Source of the DNA: Altererythrobacter sp. ZODW24
GTDB taxonomy: Bacteria > Pseudomonadota > Alphaproteobacteria > Sphingomonadales > Sphingomonadaceae
Assembly (NCBI RefSeq): GCF_003344885.1
Contig: NZ_CP031155.1
Span: forward strand, 2,311,327 to 2,375,326
Length of the DNA stretch: 64,000 bases
Reading direction: 5' to 3'
In this document: in pieces, positions 17,951-26,752 of the stretch
Layout: each line of letters opens with the position of its first letter
Position numbering within the stretch: the stretch's first letter is position 1
Notes under the pieces: generated by a model
What the model saw: only the letters and a program-made list of their open reading frames with translations
The model's database searches: none
Told to the model about the DNA's origin: nothing
Program-made: the position numbers and the translations under genes

Positions 17951-18121
17951 CGAGTTCGCCCGTGACTGCGCGGCGCGCCAATACAAGGGGCATCTCCGTT
18001 GGAGGTGCCCCTTGGTGTCTGTGGGTCACGGGATGCTTGAACGGTTCGGAGCCGGAGCGAAGTGGAGGCGTCCGACCGCAGGGAGGACAATCCTGCCGGG
18101 CGCGCCAATCACCGAAACTCG
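17951..18121 (+). other. Structured element with long nested hairpins; possible tRNA-Arg 3'-end remnants
   Basis: Outer pairing CGAGTT (17951-17956) with AACTCG (18116-18121); inner stem CCCGTGAC (17959-17966) with GTCACGGG (18025-18032); inside it a 13-bp hairpin (17985-17997 with 18001-18013, loop GTT, one G-U pair). A third hairpin GCAGG/CCTGC lies at 18078-18096. GGCGCGCCAAT occurs twice (17972-17982; with one more G at 18099-18109); CCTGCCGGGCGCGCCA looks like the 3' end of an alphaproteobacterial tRNA-Arg. Could be a structured RNA or scars of integration. It is not tmRNA, SRP RNA or RNase P RNA that I can recognise. Confidence 0.4.
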
Positions 18122-18130
18122 TAAGGCTGC

Positions 18131-19651
18131 CTAGGCGGCGCGCTCATTCACGACACCGGGCACAATAATTGTGCGTTCTCCGCCATATTCCTCGCGGATC
18201 ACGATCAGACCGAGGCTTTCCAGATGGCTGAGCATTCGGCGCAGGCGGCCAGGGGAACTGGTGCCGTAAACGCGGGCCAGCGCGTCTTCATCGGGTTGCG
18301 GCAGTCCTTCATAGGCATGACGGGCAAGCAGCATGAACGGCGCTAGTACATCGTCATCTACCCCGTGTGCGCTTTCGTTCAGGCGGCGGCGTGCATCGTC
18401 TTCCATCGCCGGGATACCTGCCAAGGCCAGTGCGTAGCGGCGACGGAATGCTGCCATGTCGAGGCTGGGTAGCAATGAGCCGCGCTTGCGCATCTCGGTG
18501 GTGAAAGACTGATACAGGCTGCTGGCTGGTTGGAATGCGCTGTCTTGCCGCGCTGCCAGATCGGCAATGACTGCGTCCATATCGCTCTCAAGCGAGGTGT
18601 CGGCATCGGATTGGCCGGGCAGGGCTGCAACTGAAGCTTCGATTGGGTTCTGTTCGAGCACATCCATATTGCGGGCGAGCGGTTCAGGTTTCTCTTCCCA
18701 ATCCGCAACCGGCCCGCCTTCACCGGCTTTCATGTCCTGCGTGCCGGTGTCGGCGGCTCCGCCGAGATCGTCATGCAGCAGCGATTCGACTTGATCCGGT
18801 GCGTTGACCGGCAGTGGCAGCAGACCTTTGCTGGCCCCTTTCACACCAGAGCGCGCCGGTCCGATGTTGATGGAAAGCGGGCGGCGCGTGATCGCAGGGC
18901 CAAGGCCGAGGAATTGCCCACGGTCGAGATCGCGGATTTGTTCCGCTTGCCGCCGCTCCATTCCCAGAAGATCAGCCGCGCGGATCATGTCGATATCTAG
19001 GAAAGTGCGGCCCATCAGGAAGTTTGACGCTTCGGCGGCCACGTTCTTCGCCAATTTTGCCAGACGCTGTGTGGCGACGATTCCGGCTAAGCCGCGTTTG
19101 CGCCCGCGGCACATTAGATTGGTCATTGCATTCATCGACAAACGCCGCGTCTCTTCGCTGATCTCACCCGAGGCAGCGGGGGCGAACATTTGCGCTTCAT
19201 CCACCACGACTAGGGCCGGATACCAATGTTCGCGCGGCGTATCGAACAGCGCGGCAAGAAAATGGGCGGCACAGCGGATTTGCTGTTCTACATCCAGCCC
19301 CTCCAGCGCGAGCACCACAGATGCCCGGTGTTCGCGCGTGCGGCGGGCGAGGGCGGCAATCTCTGCGACCGAGTGCGATGCGCCATCGATCACAACATGG
19401 GGAAACATATCGGCGAGCGAGACAAAATCGCCTTCCGGATCGATCACCACCTGCTGTACCATATCGGCGCTTTCCTCCAGCAACCGGCGCAGCAAATGCG
19501 ATTTGCCTGACCCGCTGTTGCCCTGCACCAGCAAGCGGGTGGCGAGCAGTTCCTCTATGTCGACGGGAACATCCTGCCCCCTGCCGTCAGTACCTATGAT
19601 GATGTTCGAATCCACTAGGTTCAGGAGTAGCTGATACCGGCGCCCAGCCAA
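18131..19651 (-). CDS. HerA/DUF87-like ATPase
   Basis: 506 residues. P-loop GNSGSGKS at about 44-51, Walker B ALVVVDEAQMF near 145-155 and the ATQRLAKLAKNV motif place it with HerA/VirB4-type hexameric ATPases. The C-terminal 200 residues include an acidic linker and a helical, winged-helix-like end (SSPGRLRRMLSHLESLGLIV). HerA proteins usually work with NurA nuclease in end resection, but no nuclease gene is adjacent, so the role is open. The longest frame starts with TTG at 19651; a GTG 12 codons later (at 19615, VDSNIII) is an alternative. Confidence 0.8.
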   Translation of the reverse strand: MAGRRYQLLLNLVDSNIIIGTDGRGQDVPVDIEELLATRLLVQGNSGSGKSHLLRRLLEESADMVQQVVIDPEGDFVSLADMFPHVVIDGASHSVAEIAALARRTREHRASVVLALEGLDVEQQIRCAAHFLAALFDTPREHWYPALVVVDEAQMFAPAASGEISEETRRLSMNAMTNLMCRGRKRGLAGIVATQRLAKLAKNVAAEASNFLMGRTFLDIDMIRAADLLGMERRQAEQIRDLDRGQFLGLGPAITRRPLSINIGPARSGVKGASKGLLPLPVNAPDQVESLLHDDLGGAADTGTQDMKAGEGGPVADWEEKPEPLARNMDVLEQNPIEASVAALPGQSDADTSLESDMDAVIADLAARQDSAFQPASSLYQSFTTEMRKRGSLLPSLDMAAFRRRYALALAGIPAMEDDARRRLNESAHGVDDDVLAPFMLLARHAYEGLPQPDEDALARVYGTSSPGRLRRMLSHLESLGLIVIREEYGGERTIIVPGVVNERAA

Positions 19652-19687
19652 GGGCAGAGCAGCGGCTTTCCACCAAACCGTTAGTGG

Positions 19688-20473
19688 CTAGCTACGCTGC
19701 GCACTGTCCAGCGGCTCTCCGTCAACAGGATAGCCTAAGTTGTCAGGGATGCAGATCCAGCGTTTGCCGTCGCGCACCTCCATGAACGGGACAATCGTAT
19801 CCGCAGGATAGCGAGCGCAATCATCATAAGCGGCCGCAAAATCATCAAACTGAGCGAGCCGTTCGAGATTGCGCCGTGTCGGGAAGATGAGCTCGATGTC
19901 ACCCGCCTCTGCCATTTCAAGAGCTTGCGCGGCACTCGCCCAAAACAGCCTCGAATTTTCAGTCTGATCGACGGTAATATCAACCGCTCCGGTGCCGAGG
20001 TCGGCAAGGTAAAAGCGGGTGTCGAACACGCGAGGAAGCTTCTCGTTCTTGGGATACCAGCGAGCGAAGGGGATCACGTGGTCCATCGCCACTTGCCAAC
20101 CGAATTTCTCAAGGACCGGGGCGAGGGCGCCTGTTTCTAGAAGATATTCGCGGGCCTGTTTTGCGCGTTCGGCATCGACTTCGCCGTTTATGCCGATTGC
20201 GAGGCCGGTTTCTTCCAGTGTTTCACGGATTGCCGCGACGCGGTGCGCGGCTTCGTCTTCTGGCAATTCGGTCGCCAATTCCCGCGCGAGTTCGAAATCC
20301 TCAGGATCGACGCGCCCGCCTGGGAATACAGCCATTCCCGCAGCGAAGGCCATATTGCGGGACCGCGTCACCATCAGCAGTTCCGGCGCGCCGCCGTCCT
20401 TCGCGTGGCGGAAGATAACGACTGTCGCCGCTGGGATGACTTTGGGCTGCTCTGTTTGGGTGCTTTCTTCCAT
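19688..20473 (-). CDS. NUDIX hydrolase
   Basis: 261 residues. FPGGRVDPED followed by AAIRETLEETGL forms the NUDIX box (Glu residues for metal binding in RETLEETG), with an insertion between its two halves, as in the larger NUDT19-like or CoA-pyrophosphatase-like members. It would cleave a nucleoside-diphosphate-linked substrate; the exact substrate cannot be told. Stands 36 bp upstream of the HerA-like gene on the same strand. Confidence 0.88.
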   Translation of the reverse strand: MEESTQTEQPKVIPAATVVIFRHAKDGGAPELLMVTRSRNMAFAAGMAVFPGGRVDPEDFELARELATELPEDEAAHRVAAIRETLEETGLAIGINGEVDAERAKQAREYLLETGALAPVLEKFGWQVAMDHVIPFARWYPKNEKLPRVFDTRFYLADLGTGAVDITVDQTENSRLFWASAAQALEMAEAGDIELIFPTRRNLERLAQFDDFAAAYDDCARYPADTIVPFMEVRDGKRWICIPDNLGYPVDGEPLDSAQRS

Positions 20474-20778
20474 TGCCGGCCTGTCTGCTGTGCATCAGCT
20501 GCCTTGCCAAGTCCCGGCGGCCACAAGCTGTCGGAAAATTTGACAGAGCGGCCAAAAGTTAACCTAGCCGCAACCATGGTTTCCCGCAGAAAACCGCCAA
20601 ACTGCGAAACTGGCACACCCCGTGCATTCTATTGTGCATCTGGTCTTAGTTTTGAGGCGGAACCTGACCCCGTACCCCCACCCCCCTGGTTCCTTAGGGG
20701 TCACAAGGGTTCCGCCTCCCCAAAGAAAAGGCCCGCCTCCCCGGCGGGCCTTTTTTATTGGGTAAAGGCCGAAGAGGC
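20474..20778. other. Intergenic region upstream of the NUDIX gene; terminator, no gene
   Basis: About 305 bp with no credible frame. It should hold the NUDIX promoter on its left side. A bidirectional terminator hairpin occupies 20726-20757. A G/C-homopolymer stretch (CCCCCACCCCCC) lies near 20677. Confidence 0.5.
20726..20757 (-). terminator. Intrinsic terminator of the grxD operon (bidirectional)
   Basis: AAAAGGCCCGCC (20726-20737), loop TCCCC, GGCGGGCC (20743-20750) then TTTTTT. The 8-bp GC stem has A residues on one side and T residues on the other, so it can work on both strands. It lies just after the grxD stop. Confidence 0.85.
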
Positions 20779-21108
20779 CTATTCGGCTTTGGTTACCTGC
20801 TTTTCGTCCATAAGCTGCTGAAGCTCACCGGCTTCATACATTTCCATCATGATGTCGCTGCCGCCGACAAATTCACCCTTCACATAGAGCTGGGGAATCG
20901 TTGGCCAGTCGGAAAAACTCTTGATGCCCTGACGGACTTCTTGGTCCTGCAGAACATCGACGCTGTCATATGCGACGCCGCAGTGATCGAGGATCGCGGT
21001 TGCCTTGTTGGAAAATCCGCACTGCGGGAACAGCGGGGTGCCCTTCATGAAAAGCACCACGTCGGCATCGCCGACAATCTTGGAAATACGGGTATCGATA
21101 TCGGACAT
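20779..21108 (-). CDS. grxD: Monothiol glutaredoxin, Grx4/GrxD family
   Basis: 109 residues. The CGFS active site (Cys30-Ser33) and the WPTIPQLYVKGEFVGGSDI segment are diagnostic of monothiol glutaredoxins, which carry or transfer [2Fe-2S] clusters bound with glutathione. It follows a bolA gene, its known partner family, by 24 bp; the Grx4-BolA heterodimer acts in iron-sulfur and iron handling. Confidence 0.95.
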   Translation of the reverse strand: MSDIDTRISKIVGDADVVLFMKGTPLFPQCGFSNKATAILDHCGVAYDSVDVLQDQEVRQGIKSFSDWPTIPQLYVKGEFVGGSDIMMEMYEAGELQQLMDEKQVTKAE

Positions 21109-21132
21109 TTTACTAGCCTTCGAAGCGTTTAA

Positions 21133-21375
21133 TTACTCAGCGGAAGTGGGTATTGTGGTTGTAAGTTGCAAGGCGTGAAGCACGCCGCCCATCTTCCCGT
21201 CCAGCGCCTCATAGACCATTTTATGCTGCTGCACGCGGCTCTTCCCGGCGAATGCAGGCGCGGTAACGCGGGCTGCCCAGTGATCATTATCACCGGCCAG
21301 ATCGGTCATTTCAACCACCGCACCGGGCAGGGCAGCTACGATCATACCTTCGATTTCCGCAGCGGACATCGGCAC
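21133..21375 (-). CDS. bolA: BolA family protein
   Basis: 80 residues with the BolA fold pattern: LPGAVVEMTDLAGDNDHW, then FAGKSRVQQHKMVYEAL, containing the conserved His near residue 50, and the C-terminal LHALQLTT strand. The neighbouring CGFS glutaredoxin indicates an iron-sulfur partner role. The initial MPM leaves two possible ATG codons. Confidence 0.92.
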   Translation of the reverse strand: MPMSAAEIEGMIVAALPGAVVEMTDLAGDNDHWAARVTAPAFAGKSRVQQHKMVYEALDGKMGGVLHALQLTTTIPTSAE

Positions 21376-21379
21376 GGGT

Positions 21380-21703
21380 CTATACTCCGCCCATCAGTTG
21401 GCGGCGCGCTTCGACGCTTTGTTCTTCCAGCGCGGTTCGGATACCGGCTTCGTCAACGTCGACGCCTGCTGCGGTGAGGTCACCCAGCAGCTTGCGGATA
21501 ACGTCTTCATCGCCTGCTTCTTCGAAGTCGGCCTGCACCACAGCTTTCGCATAGGCGTCGGTTTCTTCTTCAGTCAGGTTCATTTTTTCTGCAGCCCAAT
21601 GGCCGAGCAGCTTGTTGCGGCGCGCGGCAACGCGGAATTCGGTTTCTTCATCGCGGGCGTACTTTGCTTCTTCGCCCTTTTGGCGGTCACTGAAGTCGGT
21701 CAT
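21380..21703 (-). CDS. ATP synthase inhibitor subunit zeta (DUF1476)
   Basis: 107 residues, starts MTDFSDRQKGEEAKYARDEE. This is the DUF1476 family, characterised in Paracoccus as the zeta subunit, which plugs the F1 motor and blocks ATP hydrolysis through its N-terminal segment. The family is restricted to Alphaproteobacteria. The bolA and grxD genes follow on the same strand with small gaps, so they may be one operon. A direct link to iron-sulfur metabolism is not implied. Confidence 0.9.
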   Translation of the reverse strand: MTDFSDRQKGEEAKYARDEETEFRVAARRNKLLGHWAAEKMNLTEEETDAYAKAVVQADFEEAGDEDVIRKLLGDLTAAGVDVDEAGIRTALEEQSVEARRQLMGGV

Positions 21704-21761
21704 GTAAGGCTCCTGAATTTATTGGCGCGAGTTAGGGGCCGTGGGCTCCCCTCGCAAGCAG

Positions 21762-22763
21762 TTACGAATCCATCGTTACCACAAGTTTGCCGATAGCTTC
21801 ACGATTTGCGAGCTTCGTGATCGCTTCGGCACCGCGTTCCAGCGGGAATGTCTCGGAAATCATCGGATTGATCTTGCCCGCTTTGAGCAGTTCGAACAGC
21901 TCCGCGATATTGGCTGCGTTGCGCTGCGGTTCGCGGGCGGCAAATGCGCCCCAGAAAACGCCAGCGATGTCGCAGCTTTTCAGCAAAGTCAGGTTGAGCG
22001 GCATTTTGGCGATGCCGGCTGGGAAACCAACCACCAGAAAACGGCCTTCCCATGCGATCGAGCGCAGTGCTGGTTCGGAATAATCGCCGCCAACTACATC
22101 ATAGATAAGGTTCGCCCCGAGCGGCCCGCACGCTTCTTTGAACTGCTCAGCAAGAGCCTTGGAAGTGTCCTTATCGAACGGCGCACGCGGATAGATCACG
22201 ACTTCGTCAGCGCCGACTTTGCGAGCAGCTTCAGCTTTTTCCTCGCTGGAGACGGCGGCGACAACGCGCGCGCCATAGGCTTTGCCAAGCTCAATCGCTG
22301 CAAGACCGATCCCGCCAGCCGCGCCAAGGATAAGCAGCGTGTCGCCTTCCTTGATATGGCCGCGATCTTTCAGCCCGTGGATGTTGGTGCCGTAAGTCAT
22401 CAGGATGCTTGACGCAGTTTCGAAAGATACGCCTTCAGGCACAGCGAACATGCCGGCAGCGTTGACGATGACCTTCTCGCACAGACCGCCTGCGCCGATG
22501 CCGGCCATAACCTTGTCGCCGACGTTCCAACCCGTCACGCCTTCGCCAACCGTCTCGATCACGCCGGAAATTTCACCGCCGGGTGAAAACGGGCGGGGCG
22601 GCTTCATTTGGTACATGTCACGAATGATGATCGTGTCGGGGAAATTGATTGCGCAGGCTTTCACCGCGACCAGCACTTCGCCTTTGCCCGGTGTCGGGGC
22701 ATCGACCTCGTCCAGCGTCAGTGTTTCGGGACCGCCTATTTCGTGGCTTCTGAGGGCTTTCAT
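21762..22763 (-). CDS. Zinc-free quinone oxidoreductase / enoyl reductase-like MDR protein
   Basis: 333 residues of the medium-chain dehydrogenase/reductase superfamily. An N-terminal GroES-like domain (about 1-125) is followed by a Rossmann domain with [20 protein letters not shown] for NADPH. Catalytic-zinc ligands typical of alcohol dehydrogenases are absent, as in QOR proteins. Its start overlaps the leuD stop by 4 bases, so it is cotranscribed with leuD; the substrate is unknown. Confidence 0.88.
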   Translation of the reverse strand: MKALRSHEIGGPETLTLDEVDAPTPGKGEVLVAVKACAINFPDTIIIRDMYQMKPPRPFSPGGEISGVIETVGEGVTGWNVGDKVMAGIGAGGLCEKVIVNAAGMFAVPEGVSFETASSILMTYGTNIHGLKDRGHIKEGDTLLILGAAGGIGLAAIELGKAYGARVVAAVSSEEKAEAARKVGADEVVIYPRAPFDKDTSKALAEQFKEACGPLGANLIYDVVGGDYSEPALRSIAWEGRFLVVGFPAGIAKMPLNLTLLKSCDIAGVFWGAFAAREPQRNAANIAELFELLKAGKINPMISETFPLERGAEAITKLANREAIGKLVVTMDS

Positions 22764-23374
22764 GCAGTCTCTCCGTGGAAATTGGTGTTGCCCTTGGCGA
22801 GCCAGGGCATTTGCGCCGATTGGCGGCTTTCGTGTTTTCCGATGGCCTCTTCGCGGGCGAGCGTCAGGCCGACCTCGTCGAGGCCCTGCATCAGGCAGCT
22901 TTTGCGGAATGGATCCACTTCAAATGTGAAGCGATCTTGAAACTGTGTGGTCACTGTCTGGCTCTCCAGATCGATGGAGATCGGGTCAGTCGCGGCGACT
23001 TCCAGCAAGCGGTCGACCTGATCCTGTGGCAGAACCACGGTCAGAATACCGTTCTTGAAGGCGTTGCCTGAAAATATGTCCGAGAAGGACGGAGCGATCA
23101 CCGCACGTATGCCCATATCGAGTAGGGCCCATGCGGCATGCTCTCGGCTCGACCCGCAGCCGAAATTATCGCCTGCGATCAGGATCGGTGCATCTTTGAA
23201 TTCTGCGCGGTCAAAGACATTATCCGGATCTGCGCGCAGTGCTTCGAACGCCCCTTCGCCTAGGCCTTCGCGAGTGATTGTCTTGAGCCATTCGGCTGAG
23301 ATAATCAGATCGGTGTCAACATTCTTGCGCCCGAGCGGGATCGCGCGTCCGTGCGCCTCGACCAATTTGTCCAT
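22760..23374 (-). CDS. leuD: 3-isopropylmalate dehydratase small subunit
   Basis: 204 residues. The swivelling-domain motif [17 protein letters not shown] and the [10 protein letters not shown] start are characteristic. With LeuC it isomerises 2- to 3-isopropylmalate in leucine synthesis. The track-length frame would begin at TTG 23377, but ATG 23374 overlaps the stop of the small upstream gene (TGATG), which supports coupled translation. Confidence 0.96.
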   Translation of the reverse strand: MDKLVEAHGRAIPLGRKNVDTDLIISAEWLKTITREGLGEGAFEALRADPDNVFDRAEFKDAPILIAGDNFGCGSSREHAAWALLDMGIRAVIAPSFSDIFSGNAFKNGILTVVLPQDQVDRLLEVAATDPISIDLESQTVTTQFQDRFTFEVDPFRKSCLMQGLDEVGLTLAREEAIGKHESRQSAQMPWLAKGNTNFHGETA

Positions 23375-23538
23375 CAATCTGTTTCCGGCTTCTGCTTGGG
23401 TGGGGGAGAGGCTTTGGCGGCCTCTTTCTTGTCCTTGCGCCTATTGGCGTAAAGAACTGCTGCGGCGATTGCGGCAGAGCCGATTGCGCCAGCGATAGCG
23501 GCCTTGCCGCCCATGCTCGTTGGGGTTTTTTTCGTCAT
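23374..23538 (-). CDS. 54-residue single-helix membrane protein between leuC and leuD
   Basis: Too short for usual gene finders but well supported. ATG at 23538, basic N-terminus [12 protein letters not shown], hydrophobic helix about 13-30 ([18 protein letters not shown]), then a basic Pro/Lys-rich tail [17 protein letters not shown]. The stop overlaps the leuD ATG by one base. AGG precedes the start. Function unknown; it sits in the leu operon and is probably a small inner-membrane protein. Confidence 0.7.
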   Translation of the reverse strand: MTKKTPTSMGGKAAIAGAIGSAAIAAAVLYANRRKDKKEAAKASPPPKQKPETD

Positions 23539-23616
23539 CACTTACCTATGGATATGGCCGACAAATGCTGCAAGGGCCGCGGGCCGATTTGCAGAGAAAT
23601 TGGGGTGGATTCCGCA

Positions 23617-24699
23617 TTAACCCGGAGAGGGTGCAGTGTCAGGCGGAGGCTGTTGCTCCTGATCCTCTGCAGACGTTCCGCAAGCCATGCAGAAGCGGAA
23701 GAATGCCATTTTGCGGGTATCGCAGCTGGTACAATTATCAAACAGAGTCATGCCGCAATGTACGCAGAAGTTGGACTGTGTGCCTTCCATTGCGGCGATC
23801 GGGCGGTCGCAGCCCGGGCAAACCTTGGCGGACATTTTCTTGAATGCCTCGTCATGGCTAACCAGTTTGCGGCGTTCCTGTTCTGCTTGGGCTTCGACTT
23901 CTCGGCGTTGTTCGAGATACTTGCGCATATTTTTGATCAGGAAGTGACCGGCGGTGAAGGTCAGGATTATCCCGACGCCGTATCGGACATAGCCGCCGTA
24001 GCTGGGCAGATAAGGCACCAGTTCGACGAAGAATACGAAGACTGCGGCGAGAACAAAGCCGCGCGAGAGGGGCCAATAGTCGCCCTTGCGCTTCTTCACG
24101 ACCATCCAAGCCGCGATCAGCAGCATCGGTAGGCAAATGGCGAGACGCAGCAGGAAGATCCGCAGGTCCTGCCAGAATTGTGCGCGTTCGTAGGCCGGGT
24201 AAGTATCCGCTTCGAGCTGGCTGACCTGTTGGTATAAGGCGCTTTGGCGCTGATCGAGCGGCACCAGTTCACTGTTCAGCGCATCGATCCGCAACTGAAC
24301 CGCGCGTTCGTTGCCCTTCAGCTGTTCGAGCTGCTGGGTACGGGAAATGACTTCAGGATCCTGTCCGGGATCGGAGGTTGCTGTACGCGTTCTGAGCCAA
24401 GCCTCAAACGTCTCGCTAGCGGTGCGGGATTCGGATTGCGCCTGTTCCAACTGCAGGCGCTCAATCTCCAACTTGTCTTCGATTGTGCCGCGCTGGGTGG
24501 ATAGATCGCGCAGTTCTGTGCGTATCTCGGTAAGCCGAGGGCTGTCGGCATATTGTTCCGGAGTAACCGTCTGCTCGACCTGCGGCAGATCACCGATCAC
24601 CAGATTGCCGAAACCGATAATGAAACCGGCAAACACAACCGAAACCACCCACAACACAATGCTGTAGGCCCGCTCCGGTACTCTCACGCCCTTCATCAT
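23617..24699 (-). CDS. Membrane protein with long coiled coil and C-terminal double zinc ribbon
   Basis: 360 residues. N-terminal helix (about 12-36), a coiled coil (about 55-165, rich in Glu/Gln/Arg), three hydrophobic helices (about 182-260), a second coiled stretch, and a zinc-ribbon region with CPGCDRP, CVHCGM, CTSCDTR and CMACG knuckles. Four CxxC pairs suggest two zinc sites. Layout implies periplasmic or cytoplasmic coiled coil next to a cytoplasmic sensor-like ribbon. Start ATG 24699 has AGGGGA upstream. I know no specific function. It lies inside the leuC-leuD cluster. Confidence 0.8.
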   Translation of the reverse strand: MMKGVRVPERAYSIVLWVVSVVFAGFIIGFGNLVIGDLPQVEQTVTPEQYADSPRLTEIRTELRDLSTQRGTIEDKLEIERLQLEQAQSESRTASETFEAWLRTRTATSDPGQDPEVISRTQQLEQLKGNERAVQLRIDALNSELVPLDQRQSALYQQVSQLEADTYPAYERAQFWQDLRIFLLRLAICLPMLLIAAWMVVKKRKGDYWPLSRGFVLAAVFVFFVELVPYLPSYGGYVRYGVGIILTFTAGHFLIKNMRKYLEQRREVEAQAEQERRKLVSHDEAFKKMSAKVCPGCDRPIAAMEGTQSNFCVHCGMTLFDNCTSCDTRKMAFFRFCMACGTSAEDQEQQPPPDTAPSPG

Positions 24700-24755
24700 A
24701 ACAATCCCCTCATTATCAAAGCCGGGCTACCACACAGTTTGCTGACAGGGGAAGT

Positions 24756-26189
24756 TCAGTCGGTCAATTCACGCACATCGGTCAGATGGCCGGTTATCGC
24801 AGCCGCCGCCGCCATAGCGGGACTGACGAGATGGGTGCGCGCTCCGGGACCCTGGCGACCCACAAAGTTGCGGTTGCTGGTCGAGGCGCAACGTTCGCCC
24901 GGTGGTACCTTGTCGGGGTTCATGCCGAGGCAGGCCGAGCAGCCGGGTTCGCGCCACTCGAGGCCAGCGTCGGTAAATATCTTGTCGAGACCCTCTTCCT
25001 CGGCCTGAAGTTTCACTAGACCTGATCCGGGAACTACGATGGCCCACTTCACATTGTCAGCTTTGTGCCGCCCCTTGATGACAGCAGCAGCGGCGCGGAG
25101 GTCCTCGATACGGCTGTTGGTGCAACTGCCGATGAAGATGTTCTCAACCGCGACTTCGGCCAGCAATTGGCCGGGCGTCAGACCCATATATTCAAGGCTG
25201 GCGCGCACCGCGTCTTGCTTTGATGGATCGGCATAATCTTCCGGGGCCGGGACCTTACCGCCAATTGGCGCGACGTCCTCTGGGCTAGTGCCCCAAGTTA
25301 CAGTGGGTTCGACCAAGGAGGCGTCGATGGTGACGCTCTTGTCAAAGGTTGCTCCTTCATCAGTTTGCAGAGTATTCCACCACGCCAGAGCCTTGTCCCA
25401 ATCCGCACCTTTTGGAGCCATTGGTTTGCCCTTGAGGTAGGAGAATACACTGTTGTCGGGCGCGATCAGGCCAGCGCGAGCGCCCGCTTCGATCGACATA
25501 TTGCAAACGGTCAGCCGGCCTTCGATGCTCATTTGCTCGAAGACTTCTCCGCGATATTCGATGACATGACCAGTACCGCCAGCCGTGCCGACGATGCCGA
25601 TAATATGGAGCACCAAATCTTTTGGCGTCACGCCGGGGCCAAGCTGGCCGGTGACGCGGACTTCCATACTCTTGGATTGGGTGAGCAGCAGCGTTTGCGT
25701 GGCGAGCACATGTTCGACTTCGCTGGTGCCAATGCCGAATGCCAGCGCCCCAAGTCCGCCGTGGGAGGCGGTATGGCTATCGCCGCAGACGATAGTTGAA
25801 CCGGGCAGCGAGAAGCCTTGCTCGGGGCCGATTACATGGACAATTCCTTGTTCGGCGGCGCTGGCGTCGATGTAGCGGATACCGAAGGCGGGGGCGTTGG
25901 CTTCAAGCGCCTCGAGTTGGGCGGCGCTTTGCGCATCAGCGATCGGAATTCTGTTACCTTGCGCATCAAGCCGCGCGGTGGTGGGCAAATTGTGATCGGG
26001 CACAGCCAGCGTCAAATCCGGCCTGCGGACTTTGCGGCCGCTAACGCGCAGCGCCTCGAATGCTTGCGGGCTGGTGACTTCATGGACCAGATGCCGGTCG
26101 ATATAGACGAGGCTGGTGCCATCGTCGCGTCGTTCGACCACATGGGCGTCCCAGATCTTCTCATACAATGTGCGTGGTTTGCTTGCCAT
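24756..26189 (-). CDS. leuC: 3-isopropylmalate dehydratase large subunit
   Basis: 477 residues, normal for LeuC. The [4Fe-4S] cysteines are visible in [13 protein letters not shown] and [14 protein letters not shown], with the aconitase-family motif [12 protein letters not shown]. Partner of LeuD for leucine biosynthesis. The leu operon is interrupted by the zinc-ribbon membrane gene and the 54-residue protein. Confidence 0.97.
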   Translation of the reverse strand: MASKPRTLYEKIWDAHVVERRDDGTSLVYIDRHLVHEVTSPQAFEALRVSGRKVRRPDLTLAVPDHNLPTTARLDAQGNRIPIADAQSAAQLEALEANAPAFGIRYIDASAAEQGIVHVIGPEQGFSLPGSTIVCGDSHTASHGGLGALAFGIGTSEVEHVLATQTLLLTQSKSMEVRVTGQLGPGVTPKDLVLHIIGIVGTAGGTGHVIEYRGEVFEQMSIEGRLTVCNMSIEAGARAGLIAPDNSVFSYLKGKPMAPKGADWDKALAWWNTLQTDEGATFDKSVTIDASLVEPTVTWGTSPEDVAPIGGKVPAPEDYADPSKQDAVRASLEYMGLTPGQLLAEVAVENIFIGSCTNSRIEDLRAAAAVIKGRHKADNVKWAIVVPGSGLVKLQAEEEGLDKIFTDAGLEWREPGCSACLGMNPDKVPPGERCASTSNRNFVGRQGPGARTHLVSPAMAAAAAITGHLTDVRELTD

Positions 26190-26289
26190 GGGGCCGGATT
26201 AGCTGCGGATGGGACACAGTGGCAAGATAAGACCGAAAATAGAAATCCTTGTCATGGTAGCGAAAGACTTTGTGGTGTAACTTACAAAC

Positions 26290-26703
26290 ATGTCAGCAAC
26301 ACCATACCGATTCCCCATCACAATCGTCCCTTCGGACATTGATTTCATGGGGCATGTAAACAACGCTCGCTACCTCGGCTGGGTGCAAGATGCGGTCCTG
26401 TCGCATTGGCAAAAAATCGCTCCTGCAGAAGAGGTTGCGAGCAAAGCTTGGGTCGCGCTGAAGCACGAGATCACCTACCGCAAACCGGCCTTTCTGGATG
26501 ATGATATCATCGCGCGAACTGTGCTGGAAAAGATCCGCGGAGCGCGGGCATTTTACACCACCGTGATTGAACGGGGCGAGGAAGTGGTCGCGGAAATCAA
26601 CTCGAGCTGGTGCTGCATCGATTCTTCAACTCTCCGGCCTGCGAGAATTGGTGAGGAGGTTGCCGCATTTTTCTTTGCGCCGAAGGACGGGAATCAGGCC
26701 TAG
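26290..26703 (+). CDS. Acyl-CoA thioesterase, hotdog fold (4HBT/FadM-like)
   Basis: 137 residues. VPSDIDFMGHVNNARYLGWVQDA is the 4HBT signature with a catalytic Asp, followed by EITYRKPAFLDDDI. Such enzymes hydrolyse acyl-CoA thioesters. It stands 49 bp before crtW on the same strand and may be cotranscribed, but a carotenoid role is not required. Divergent from leuC across a 100-bp promoter region. Confidence 0.88.
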   Translation: MSATPYRFPITIVPSDIDFMGHVNNARYLGWVQDAVLSHWQKIAPAEEVASKAWVALKHEITYRKPAFLDDDIIARTVLEKIRGARAFYTTVIERGEEVVAEINSSWCCIDSSTLRPARIGEEVAAFFFAPKDGNQA

Positions 26704-26752
26704 GCCCAACGTCCCTGTTTCACCTGCGCGTTTGAATGCGTATATACATCTT

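Noticed and set aside
17951-18121. tmRNA, 6S RNA or SRP RNA
   Set aside because: No tag-peptide frame, no conserved 6S bubble and no SRP apical loop could be found; only the hairpins are supported.
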